A stretch of DNA of 10,638 nt from CAZEAP01 sp964510315 (GTDB lineage: Bacteria; Planctomycetota; Brocadiia; SM23-32). Position 1 is the stretch's first letter, and the number at the start of each line of letters is the position of its first letter. The notes under the pieces were generated by a model. The model saw only the letters and a list, made by a program, of their open reading frames with translations. It ran no database searches and was not told the DNA's origin. Shown one piece after another: positions 1-6,576 of the stretch. The stretch is taken from positions 1-10,638 of the forward strand of contig CAZEAP010000051.1 in the NCBI GenBank assembly GCA_964510315.1, given 5' to 3'. The translations under genes were made by a program, and so were the position numbers.

Positions 1-306
1 GACGCGACGGTAGTTCCCGCAGAGGCCGTTCTTGAGACGCCAGATGGGGGCAGGGCTGTTTTTGTGGTCGAAAGCGGCAAGGCCGTTCGGCGGGAGGTTC
101 AGCTCGGCATTGAGGCGGAGCAGAACGTGCAGGTGCTCAGGGGGCTGGAGCCCGGTGAACGGGTCGTCGTCACCGGTCATGAGGGTCTGAAGGACGGCGC
201 CTCCGTCCGCGTCGCCGGCGCAGGCAAAGCTGCGGAGGGACAGGGCCCACCCGGAGGCCGAACCCGCGGCAACGGGCAGGCCGGAGGCGCGGAGGACCCC
301 AGATGA
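1..306 (+). CDS. RND efflux periplasmic adaptor (membrane fusion protein), C-terminal part
   Basis: This is the 3' end of a gene that begins before the window; 101 codons are visible and end at TGA 304-306. The early residues VPAEAVLET, then a strand with VFVVESGKAVRREV, GLEPGERVVVTGHEGLKDGASV, form the usual membrane-proximal domain that closes HlyD/AcrA-type adaptors. Such proteins link an inner-membrane RND pump to an outer-membrane channel. The last 30 or so residues are a Gly/Ala/Arg-rich low-complexity tail with no recognisable fold. The stop overlaps the ATG of the pump gene (ATGA, 303-306), so the two are translationally coupled and surely work together. Family assignment is confident. 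The substrate and the N-terminal lipid or membrane anchor cannot be judged because that part is missing. Confidence 0.88.
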   Translation, partial: DATVVPAEAVLETPDGGRAVFVVESGKAVRREVQLGIEAEQNVQVLRGLEPGERVVVTGHEGLKDGASVRVAGAGKAAEGQGPPGGRTRGNGQAGGAEDPR

Positions 307-3300
307 GGATAACGTCGCACTCCGTCGGGCGTCGCCTGGCCACCAGCGCCATCATGCTGGCCCTGGTGGTGCTCGGGCTCTATGGCCTTTGGCGGCTGCC
401 GGTGGATTTTCTACCGGACGTCACTTACCCGATGGTGAAGGTGCACATCAAGTGGCTGGGGGCCACGCCCGACGAGATCGACAAGGACATCGCCGATCCT
501 GTCGAGCGACTGATGGCCACCGTCGACAACCTGGATTACCTGGAATCGACGTCACGGACCGGGCTGTACTCACTCAACGTGCACTTCGATTACGGAACGG
601 ATATCGACGTCGCGTTTCAGGACGTGCTGGCGGCCCTGACACGGGCCAAGCAGAACCTGCCGGACGATGCGGAAGAGCCGTTCGTGTTCAAGGCCGACCC
701 CTCGCAGTTGCCGGTCATGCAGGTGGCAATCAACTCCGAGCGTTGGGGGCCGGTCAGCCTGAGGGAATGGACCGATAACTGGCTGCAGGACCGCGTTCTG
801 GCGGTCAGGGGTGTGGCGGGGACAGAGATCGTCGGCGGACTGGAGAGGGAAATCCGTATCCGGCTGGACGCCGCCGCCGTGGAGAAACACAAACTCGGCC
901 TGACCACCATCCTGCAGAAGCTCAGCGAGGAGAACGTCGAAAAGACAGGGGGGCGCGTCACCGTCGGGCGCCGGGAGATCATCGCCAGAACGACGGGTGA
1001 GTTCAAATCGCTCGATGATATCCGTTCGGTGCTCATCGCCCGGAGGGGACAGAACAAGATTTACCTGGGGGATATCGCCGAGGTCCGAGACGCGCACGAG
1101 GACGTGCGGGTGATCACCCGTTTCCAGGGGGAGGACTGCGTAAAACTGTCGGTCCTGAAGGAGGCCGAGGCCAACACAGTGGAGGTGGCATCGGCGGTCG
1201 AAAAGAGAATGGCGGAGTTGAAATCGGCCTTTCCCGAAGGGCTGCATATCAGTTACGTGGAGAACCAGGCCGAGTACGTGCGCCAGTCGCTGGCGGGCGT
1301 GCGCAACGCGGCCGTCGGGGCGGCGGTCCTCCTGCTGATCATCGTCTACCTGTTCCTGGGCAGCGTGCGGCAGGTGGGGGTAATGGCCGTGGCGCTGCCC
1401 TTGATCATGATCCTCAACTTCGGCCTGATGAAGGTGGCCGGCTTCTCGCTCAATATCTTCTCCCTCGGCGGCCTGGTGATCGCCCTCGGCGTGATTCTGG
1501 ACAACTCCATCGTGGTGCTGGAAAACATCACCCGCATCCGCCACGCCCATCCGGACGGCGATGCGGCCAGCCAGACCGTGGCGGCGACGGACGAGGTCGG
1601 GCCGGCCGTTTTGGCTGCGACGCTCTCGTTCCTGGCCCTGTTCGTCCCGTTCCTGATCGTGCCGGGCCTCACGAGCCTTCTCTTCCGCGAACTCATTCTG
1701 GTTGTCGCGGGCATCGTGCTCATCAGCCTCACCGTCGCCGTCAGCGTCACGCCGATGCTGGCCGCCATCACCCTGGGCACCCGCCGGCAAGCGCGTGCCA
1801 AGACGCGGTTCGAGCGTTTTTTCGAGCGTGTCACGGACGGGTACGGATGGACGCTGACGAGGGTTCTCCGTCTCCGATGGCCGGCCATCGCCGTTTTTCT
1901 GACGTCCCTGGTCGCCGGCGTTCTGCTGCTGGGCAGGCTGGGCACTGAATTCCTGCCGCTGGTGGACGACGGGCGGCTGATGGTCAAGGTCAAACTGCCG
2001 GTGGGCGCTTCGGTGGAGGAAACCGACCGTGCGCTCCGGAAGATTGAGCAGCGAATCAGCCAAGATCCCACCATAGAGAGCATTTTCCGCCTGGCCGGAG
2101 GACAGGTGCGCGGGCTCTACACCTACGAGATATCCAACGAGGGGCAGCTCGACATCCAGCTCGTCCCCAAGACTGAACGCGACGTAAGCACCGACGGATA
2201 CGTGCAAAGCCTGCGCAAGCGAGTCGCAAGAATCCCGTTGCCCGGCGTCAAAGCCATGGCAAAGCAAATGTCTATCAAGGGCCTCAAGAGCGGTATGGCA
2301 GCGGACATCGGCCTGCAGATACGCGGCCAGGACACCGAGGTGCTTTCCAGTCTGGCGGACCGCGCCGCCCACGCCATGCGGCAGATGGAAGAACTAACCA
2401 ACGTATACGTCTCCATGGACCTTTCCCGCCCCGAATACCAGGTCCGAATCGACCGGACCAAGGCCGCCGAACTGGGCATCTCGGTCGCCGAGGTGGCCAA
2501 CTCGCTGCGGACCCTTATCACCGGAACCGTGGCCACACGCTACCGGGAGGGTTCGGAATACTTCGACATCCGTGTGCTGGTGCCGGAGGCGAAGCTCGAC
2601 AGCCGCGCGGCGGTGGCCAACCTGCCGTTGAGCTGCGCTCAGGGGGAGACGCTTCGCCTGCGCGACGTGGCCGCCGTGCACCCCGAAGTGGGGCCGTTGG
2701 AAATCAGCCGCGAGAACCAGACCAAGCAGGTCACCGTGGAGGGGGACGTCATCGGCGCCGACTTGGCGGGGGCCGTCAGCACACTTCGTGGTCTGCTCGA
2801 TGACATCGAGCGCCCGGCGGGCTACGAGTTCACCTTCAGCGGCCGAGCCGAGCTGATGTCTGATATGAAGGACACGGTCCTGGCCGTGCTGGCCTTCGCC
2901 CTCTTCTTCTCCTTCATCATCCTGACAGTCCAGTTTAACAGCGTCAAGCTGCCGGCTCTCATTTTGGGCAGCGTGCCTTTCTGCCTTGTGGGAATGGTCT
3001 ATGTTCTGTATGCGACAGGCTTCCCCCTCGGGGCGACGGTCATCATCGGCGTGCTGGTCGTCGTCGCCGCCACGGTCAACGACGGCGTGCTGCTCCTGAC
3101 GTTCGCTGGCGAGCTTCAGGAGCGAGAGGGCATCTCCCCCTTCGACGCCGTGGTGGACGCCGCCAGGATCCGCCTTCGCCCCCGCGTCATGTGCACGCTG
3201 ACGACCATGATGGGCTTAACGCCGCTGGCGCTGAACCTCGGCGAAGGGGGCGATATGCTTCAGCCCATGGCGGTCGGCGCCATCGGAGGGCTGGTTATGG

Positions 3301-3380
3301 AGATGGCTGTGGCATTGTTCCTGATGCCCTGCCTGTACGTCTTCTTCACCAGGAAAGCGCTCTCCCCGCCGGGCGATTGA
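303..3380 (+). CDS. RND-family efflux pump, HAE1/AcrB-like inner-membrane subunit
   Basis: This 1025-residue protein is full length for the RND superfamily. It probably exports drugs, lipophiles or other toxicants out of the inner membrane or periplasm using the proton gradient. The layout is classical: TM1 at about 12-30 followed by the FLPDV motif, a large periplasmic domain (about 35-330), TM2-TM6 (about 337-485), TM7 (about 525-545), a second periplasmic domain (about 550-855) and TM8-TM12 (about 858-1015). The TM4 relay motif reads LDNSIVVLEN (D400, N401), and TM10 has VNDGVLLLTFA (N926, D927) where AcrB has its essential lysine. R957, in RIRLRP, matches the conserved TM11 arginine. These residues look like HAE1 pumps rather than CzcA metal pumps, but the substrate is unknown. 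The start is set by GGAGGA at 291-296, six bases before ATG 303, and by overlap with the adaptor gene. Confidence 0.93.
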   Translation: MRITSHSVGRRLATSAIMLALVVLGLYGLWRLPVDFLPDVTYPMVKVHIKWLGATPDEIDKDIADPVERLMATVDNLDYLESTSRTGLYSLNVHFDYGTDIDVAFQDVLAALTRAKQNLPDDAEEPFVFKADPSQLPVMQVAINSERWGPVSLREWTDNWLQDRVLAVRGVAGTEIVGGLEREIRIRLDAAAVEKHKLGLTTILQKLSEENVEKTGGRVTVGRREIIARTTGEFKSLDDIRSVLIARRGQNKIYLGDIAEVRDAHEDVRVITRFQGEDCVKLSVLKEAEANTVEVASAVEKRMAELKSAFPEGLHISYVENQAEYVRQSLAGVRNAAVGAAVLLLIIVYLFLGSVRQVGVMAVALPLIMILNFGLMKVAGFSLNIFSLGGLVIALGVILDNSIVVLENITRIRHAHPDGDAASQTVAATDEVGPAVLAATLSFLALFVPFLIVPGLTSLLFRELILVVAGIVLISLTVAVSVTPMLAAITLGTRRQARAKTRFERFFERVTDGYGWTLTRVLRLRWPAIAVFLTSLVAGVLLLGRLGTEFLPLVDDGRLMVKVKLPVGASVEETDRALRKIEQRISQDPTIESIFRLAGGQVRGLYTYEISNEGQLDIQLVPKTERDVSTDGYVQSLRKRVARIPLPGVKAMAKQMSIKGLKSGMAADIGLQIRGQDTEVLSSLADRAAHAMRQMEELTNVYVSMDLSRPEYQVRIDRTKAAELGISVAEVANSLRTLITGTVATRYREGSEYFDIRVLVPEAKLDSRAAVANLPLSCAQGETLRLRDVAAVHPEVGPLEISRENQTKQVTVEGDVIGADLAGAVSTLRGLLDDIERPAGYEFTFSGRAELMSDMKDTVLAVLAFALFFSFIILTVQFNSVKLPALILGSVPFCLVGMVYVLYATGFPLGATVIIGVLVVVAATVNDGVLLLTFAGELQEREGISPFDAVVDAARIRLRPRVMCTLTTMMGLTPLALNLGEGGDMLQPMAVGAIGGLVMEMAVALFLMPCLYVFFTRKALSPPGD

Positions 3381-3396
3381 ACGAATCAGCCCGGCG
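3367..3396 (+). terminator. Stem-loop over the RND stop codon, probable terminator
   Basis: CGCCGGGC (3367-3374) pairs perfectly with GCCCGGCG (3389-3396). The stem continues as GATT (3375-3378) with AATC (3384-3387), leaving one bulged A (3388) and a 5-base loop GAACG. That makes a 12-bp, very GC-rich hairpin. The pump's TGA stop (3378-3380) lies in its tip. No uninterrupted T run follows (only ATTCCTCTT), so it is not a textbook intrinsic terminator. It may instead be an RNA 3'-end stabiliser or a partial terminator. It sits 13 bases before the next promoter, which suits an operon boundary. Confidence 0.6.
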
Positions 3397-3409
3397 AGCA
3401 TGATTCCTC

Positions 3410-3438
3410 TTGACAGCGTTGCCCGAGGTCTTTAGTAT
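3410..3438 (+). promoter_or_regulatory. Sigma-70-type promoter of the Cys-rich repeat protein operon
   Basis: TTGACA at 3410-3415 is a perfect -35 element. TAGTAT at 3433-3438 is a good -10 element after an exact 17-base spacer. Transcription would start near 3445, giving a leader of about 45 bases before the ATG at 3491. The -10 is overlapped by the palindrome at 3437-3456, which suggests repression by steric block. Confidence 0.75.
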
Positions 3439-3456
3439 ATAAGCATACGCTTACAT
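3437..3456. promoter_or_regulatory. 20-bp imperfect palindrome, candidate operator over -10/+1
   Basis: The core is TAAGC-ATAC-GCTTA (3440-3453), extending outward to ATA...CAT. Sixteen of 20 positions obey dyad symmetry, and the four that do not are all transitions (consensus ATRTAAGCRTAYGCTTAYAT). It overlaps the end of the -10 and the expected transcription start, the usual place for a winged-helix repressor of the ArsR/SmtB type. It differs from the TTGG-N8-CCAA sites near arsR, so its regulator may be another protein outside the window. Confidence 0.5.
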
Positions 3457-3490
3457 GCGTTCTCTTTTCCCGAGGTCCAGGAGGTCGAGT

Positions 3491-3721
3491 ATGCGTGGTG
3501 GAACGAAGGGATGTCAGAAGCCGGAGAATCTGGAGGGCAGGCCCGAGGACTGCTCTCCCGAACAGATCAGGGAGTGTCACGGAGACGTGGAGGGCCACCC
3601 GTGCGTGGAGCCCACCGATTGCGAGCACCCGGAGAAGCTCAAGGGCAAGAAGCCCGGCGACTGCTCCCCCGAGCAGATACGTGAGTGCCACGGCGACGTC
3701 GCCGAGCACCCCTGCGAGTGA
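3491..3721 (+). CDS. Small Cys/His-rich protein with two tandem repeats, putative metal-binding
   Basis: The protein has 76 residues, no signal peptide and no membrane segment. It consists of two copies of a 36/37-residue unit of the form C-x2-PE-x-L-x-G...P-x-DCSPEQIRECHGDV-x2-HPC. The cysteines are C8, C21, C29, C38 and C44, C58, C66, C75, with His at 30, 36, 46, 67 and 73. The spacing is kept at 37 residues for the last three cysteines of each unit. Such a Cys/His density suggests binding of a soft metal or metalloid, or a redox role; this is inference. I recall similar short CSPEQI-ECHGD proteins annotated as hypothetical, but no proven function. The start is set by AGGAGGT (3479-3485), five bases before ATG 3491; the in-frame ATG at 3455 lies inside the operator and has no ribosome site. 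It is the first gene after a strong promoter and precedes a methyltransferase by 50 bases. Confidence 0.82.
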   Translation: MRGGTKGCQKPENLEGRPEDCSPEQIRECHGDVEGHPCVEPTDCEHPEKLKGKKPGDCSPEQIRECHGDVAEHPCE

Positions 3722-3771
3722 CGGCGCCGGCCGGCGCTTAGTGCGTTCCCGTGCGCGTATGGAGATTGCCT

Positions 3772-4425
3772 GTGCCGCCACCAAGAACGGACCAGGAGCT
3801 ACCCGATTACTACGGCTGCGTCGCCCGCGACGTGGTCCAGACGTGCAGCCCGCGCAAGGGCGTCTGGGTGGACCTCGGCTGCGGGGAAGGGCCGCTGGCC
3901 TTCGCGCTGGCGGAGTTGTCCGAGAGCGTCCTGGTCCTGGTGGACCCCAACCGGGAGGCACTGGCGCGGGCGCTGGCAAAGGCCGCAGAGCTGGGCCTGG
4001 ACCAACGCACGGTGGCCGTCCATGGCCAGGCGGAGAGCCTGCCCCTCGCGGATAGTTCGGCGGACCTGGTGGTCAGCCGAGGTTCGATATTCTTCTGGGA
4101 AGACCGGCCGGCGGGCGTGCGCGAGGTGTATCGCGTGCTCCGCCCGGGCGGGGTGGCCATGCTCGGCGGGGGGCTCGGGAACACCTATCCCCTGTGGGCG
4201 CGGCAGGAGTTCATTCGCCGCCGGCGCGAGGGGGTGCGCAAGCAGGGCGGGGACGCAGTCCGCGCCTTCAAAGAGGTTCGTAACCAGGATGCCTTCCGGC
4301 GCTGGGCCGAAGAAGCCGGCCTGGAGGATTTCGAGGTCGTGGGCGAGGCCGCGCTGCCGGAGGACGACCCGCATACCGGCCTGGGGTTGTGGCTCATCTT
4401 CGAGAAGAGGCAGGAGCAGCCATGA
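3772..4425 (+). CDS. Class I SAM-dependent methyltransferase (UbiE/Methyltransf_11-like)
   Basis: This 217-residue cytoplasmic enzyme has a complete Rossmann methyltransferase fold. Motif I is VDLGCGEGP (33-41), the ribose-binding acid is D58 in LVDPN, motif II lies in AESLPLADSSADLVVSRG (87-104) and LRPGG (123-127) follows. It should transfer a methyl group from SAM to an unknown acceptor. It lacks the paired N-terminal cysteines of the arsenite methyltransferase ArsM; its only cysteines are C16, C25 and C37. I therefore do not call it arsM. The start is GTG 3772, seven bases after GGAG (3761-3764). A GTG at 3751 in the same frame has no ribosome site. Its TGA overlaps the next gene's ATG (4422-4425), tying it to the ABC exporter. 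It could modify an exported compound or detoxify the inducer. Confidence 0.85.
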   Translation: MPPPRTDQELPDYYGCVARDVVQTCSPRKGVWVDLGCGEGPLAFALAELSESVLVLVDPNREALARALAKAAELGLDQRTVAVHGQAESLPLADSSADLVVSRGSIFFWEDRPAGVREVYRVLRPGGVAMLGGGLGNTYPLWARQEFIRRRREGVRKQGGDAVRAFKEVRNQDAFRRWAEEAGLEDFEVVGEAALPEDDPHTGLGLWLIFEKRQEQP

Positions 4426-5366
4426 GCACGGTAATCGAAGTCGACGGTCTGACGCGCTGTTTCGGCGAACTGACCGCCGTGGACCACGTGGAGTTCGAGG
4501 TGAGCAAAGGCGAGGTCTTCGGCTTCCTCGGCCCGAACGGCGCCGGGAAGACGACCACGGTCCGCATGCTCACCGGCGTGATCGAGCCGACCGAGGGCAC
4601 GGCGACGATCCAGGAGCACGACATCCGCACCGAGTCGCTCGCCGCGCGGGAGCACCTGGGCATCGTGCCGGAGGAGGCCAACGTCTACCTGGACCTGAGC
4701 ATCTGGCGCAACGTAATGCTCATGGCCGAGCTGCACGCCGTGCCCCGCGCCCGCCGGATCAGCGAGGGCGAACGCCTGCTCGGGCTGCTGGGGCTGGCCG
4801 ACCGGAAGAAGCAGAAAGCCCGCACACTCTCGAAGGGTCTCCGGCAGCGGCTGATGCTCTGCTCGGCGCTGGTGAGCGGGCCGGAGATACTGTTCCTGGA
4901 CGAGCCGACCAGCGGCCTGGACGTGCAGAGCGCGCGGCTGATCCGCCGGATCGTGGGCGACCTCAACGACAACGGCCTCACCGTGTTCCTCACCACGCAC
5001 AACATGGCCGAGGCCGAGGAGATCTGCGACCGCGTCGCCATCATCAACCAGGGGCGCATCGCCGCCATCGACACGCCCGGGCAGCTCCAGGACGCCATGA
5101 AGTCGAGCCAGTACGTGCAGGTCAGCTTCGAGGGAACGGGAGCGGACCAAGTCGAACTGGAGTCCGTGGATGGCGTAAAGGAGGTGCGAGAGGGCGGCGA
5201 GGGTTACCGCCTCTATTCCGAGCAGCCCGGCCGGACGGCGACGGAGGTCGTGAAGTTCGCCGAAAACCGGGGGCTGACCATCGCCGAGATCGCCACGTGC
5301 AAACCGACCCTGGAGGACGTATTCCTGCAGGTGACCGGCGCGGAGGCAAAGGAGGACGGGCAATGA
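4422..5366 (+). CDS. ABC-2-type exporter, ATP-binding subunit
   Basis: This 314-residue ATPase energises the permease encoded just after it. The nucleotide-binding domain fills about residues 4-220. Walker A is GPNGAGKTT (37-45), the Q-loop position carries Glu (IVPEE, 81-85), the signature is LSKGLRQR (136-143) and Walker B is ILFLDEP (156-162) with catalytic E161. The D-loop is SGLD and the switch His is H193. The degenerate signature and Glu in the Q-loop are common in the DrrA/NatA type of ABC-2 transporters, as is the extra C-terminal domain (about 225-310) with KPTLEDVFLQVTG. The start is ATG 4422 with AGGAG at 4412-4416; a TTG further upstream at 4389 lies inside the methyltransferase gene and is less likely. 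Its stop overlaps the permease ATG. The substrate is unknown. Confidence 0.93.
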   Translation: MSTVIEVDGLTRCFGELTAVDHVEFEVSKGEVFGFLGPNGAGKTTTVRMLTGVIEPTEGTATIQEHDIRTESLAAREHLGIVPEEANVYLDLSIWRNVMLMAELHAVPRARRISEGERLLGLLGLADRKKQKARTLSKGLRQRLMLCSALVSGPEILFLDEPTSGLDVQSARLIRRIVGDLNDNGLTVFLTTHNMAEAEEICDRVAIINQGRIAAIDTPGQLQDAMKSSQYVQVSFEGTGADQVELESVDGVKEVREGGEGYRLYSEQPGRTATEVVKFAENRGLTIAEIATCKPTLEDVFLQVTGAEAKEDGQ

Positions 5367-6124
5367 GCGAAGCAGTCCACACGTGGCGCAGGCAGGCGCA
5401 CGGCGTCTACGTCATCGCCAAAAAGAACGCCCTGCTCTATTACCTGAAGCCGCCGGTGCTGATCTTCGGCGTGCTGTTTCCGGTGTTCTTCTTCCTGACC
5501 TTCAAGATGGGCCGGCCGATCGCGCCGGAGAACATCGTGCCCGGCATGGTGGCCATGGCGCTATGGTTCACCGCGAGCGCGGTGGGACCGCTGGTGACCC
5601 CCTGGGAGCGGCGGAACCGCACCTACGAGCGGCTGATCTCGGCGCCGCTCAGCGTGCGATCCATTCTGGCCGGGGATGTGATCAGCGGCCTGGTCTTCGG
5701 CGCATGCCTCTCGGTCATCCCCGTCGTGCTGGGGCTGGTTCTGACCGATGCTGCAATCACGAGCGTCCTGTTGCTGGTGGCGGGCATTGTGCTGGGCGCG
5801 CTGAGTTTCGCCTCGCTGGGCGTATTGCTCGCCGCGCCTCCGGCGAGCAGCCCGTCCAACATCATGCTGCTTTCGAACCTGGTGCGCCTGCCGCTGCTGT
5901 TTGTCAGCGGCGTCTTCCTGCCCATCGCGCAGATGCCGTCGTGGGCCCGCTTTGTCTCGCCCATCTCGCCGTTGTCTTATGCCGGCGATCTGATCCGAAC
6001 CGGCTTCGGGCAGACACCGTACTTCCCCACCTGGCTGAGCCTGCTGATGCTGGCGGCCTTCACCGCCGCGCTGTTCTGGGGCGCCTGCCGCTTTCACGGG
6101 ATGTGGCGGGCCAGGGGGCTCTAA
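5363..6124 (+). CDS. ABC-2-type exporter, membrane permease subunit
   Basis: This 253-residue inner-membrane protein has about six transmembrane segments (roughly 31-47, 57-78, 105-127, 132-157, 167-188 and 222-242). The motifs ERLISAPLS (89-97) and SPISPLSYAGDL (199-210) are typical of the ABC2_membrane/DrrB family. With the ATPase it should form a dimeric exporter; known relatives export drugs, polyketides, sodium or lipids. The start ATG 5363 is preceded by GGAGGA (5351-5356) at six bases and overlaps the ATPase stop (ATGA, 5363-5366). The reading frame continues far upstream only because it lies out of frame over the ATPase gene. It is the last gene of the operon; no clear terminator hairpin with a T run follows. 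Confidence 0.92.
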   Translation: MSEAVHTWRRQAHGVYVIAKKNALLYYLKPPVLIFGVLFPVFFFLTFKMGRPIAPENIVPGMVAMALWFTASAVGPLVTPWERRNRTYERLISAPLSVRSILAGDVISGLVFGACLSVIPVVLGLVLTDAAITSVLLLVAGIVLGALSFASLGVLLAAPPASSPSNIMLLSNLVRLPLLFVSGVFLPIAQMPSWARFVSPISPLSYAGDLIRTGFGQTPYFPTWLSLLMLAAFTAALFWGACRFHGMWRARGL

Positions 6125-6160
6125 GTGCTTCCCGGTGCCTGGCGAACCTGCCATGTCCTA

Positions 6161-6189
6161 TTGACGCGCCGCGGAATTGTTGGTAATAT
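6161..6189 (+). promoter_or_regulatory. Sigma-70-type promoter of the arsR-like gene
   Basis: TTGACG at 6161-6166 is one base from the ideal -35, and TAATAT at 6184-6189 is a good -10 after a 17-base spacer. Transcription should begin near 6196, about 20 bases before the ATG at 6216. The -10 lies inside the dyad at 6180-6195, so binding there would block the polymerase. Confidence 0.75.
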
Positions 6190-6195
6190 GGCCAA
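6180..6195. promoter_or_regulatory. Candidate ArsR operator, site 1 (TTGG-N8-CCAA)
   Basis: TTGGTAATATGGCCAA is an imperfect dyad (12 of 16 symmetric) lying across the -10 of the arsR promoter. A second copy, at 6583-6598 upstream of the permease gene, matches at 12 of 16 positions, and all four differences are transitions. Its position next to a repressor gene supports autoregulation. Confidence 0.62.
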
Positions 6196-6215
6196 ATAAG
6201 CAGGGGGAGAAGGAA

Positions 6216-6554
6216 ATGCGGAAAGCAAAAGAAGAGCTTTTCGAACAGCGCGCACGGGTGATGAAGGCACTGGCGCATCCGAGCCGCCTGATGATGGTGG
6301 ACGAGCTGTCGCGCGGCGAACGGTGCGTTTGCGAGTTGACGGAGATGGTCGGCGCCGACATCTCGACCGTCTCCAAGCACCTCTCGGTCCTCAAGGATGC
6401 GGGCATCGTGGACTACCGTACCGAGGGCGTCCAGCACCTCTACCGCCTGAAAGCCCCGTGCGTGCTGAACGTGTTCCGTTGCATCGAGTCCGTTCGTGGG
6501 GACCAGGCGCGGCACGGAGCGGCCGAACCCGCGCCGGCCACACAAAACGGTTGA
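6216..6554 (+). CDS. arsR: ArsR/SmtB-family metal(loid)-responsive repressor
   Basis: This 112-residue protein is a winged-helix DNA-binding repressor. VMKALAHPSRLMMVDEL (15-31) is the usual first part. CVCEL (37-41) is the alpha-3 metal-site motif seen in ArsR and CadC, and DISTVSKHLSVLKDAGIV (48-65) is the recognition helix and turn, followed by the wing (66-78). Further cysteines C82 and C89 could complete a three-sulfur site for As(III), Sb(III) or a soft divalent metal. Which metal it senses is not determined. The start is ATG 6216, six bases after GGAG (6206-6209). A TTG at 6177 in the same frame would begin inside the promoter and is rejected. It is followed by a terminator-like hairpin and by the permease gene it probably controls. 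The gene symbol is used in the family sense. Confidence 0.9.
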   Translation: MRKAKEELFEQRARVMKALAHPSRLMMVDELSRGERCVCELTEMVGADISTVSKHLSVLKDAGIVDYRTEGVQHLYRLKAPCVLNVFRCIESVRGDQARHGAAEPAPATQNG

Positions 6555-6573
6555 ACCTTCCGTCCGTTTTTTT
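6544..6573 (+). terminator. Rho-independent-type terminator after the arsR-like gene
   Basis: AAAACGG (6544-6550) pairs perfectly with CCGTTTT (6564-6570) and runs into seven consecutive Ts (6567-6573). The stem overlaps the arsR stop codon (6552-6554). Only three pairs are G-C, so it should be a weak or leaky terminator. Some permease transcription may read through from arsR. Confidence 0.5.
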
Positions 6574-6576
6574 CAC

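Noticed and set aside
570..2372. Long minus-strand open frame of 600 codons inside the RND gene
   Set aside because: It mirrors a GC-rich real gene, has a His/Gln/Arg-rich composition with no motifs, and the + strand pump is complete and unmistakable.
3455..3490. Upstream ATG for the Cys-rich protein, adding 12 residues
   Set aside because: It lies within the operator and near the transcription start, has no ribosome site, and ATG 3491 has a perfect AGGAGGT.
3724..3737. Perfect 14-bp palindrome GCGCCGGCCGGCGC between the Cys-rich protein and methyltransferase genes
   Set aside because: As RNA it gives only a five-pair stem with a GGCC loop and no T run. In GC-rich DNA this is weak evidence for a terminator or attenuator.
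3772..4425. Calling the methyltransferase arsM
   Set aside because: The conserved arsenic-binding cysteines of ArsM are absent. Only the SAM-binding fold is shared.
4022..5362. Long Arg-rich N-terminal extension of the ABC permease frame
   Set aside because: It is out of frame over the methyltransferase and ATPase genes. ATG 5363 has a good ribosome site and overlaps the ATPase stop.
6177..6215. TTG start giving a 125-residue ArsR
   Set aside because: It would start upstream of the -10 element, so the codon would not be in the transcript from this promoter.
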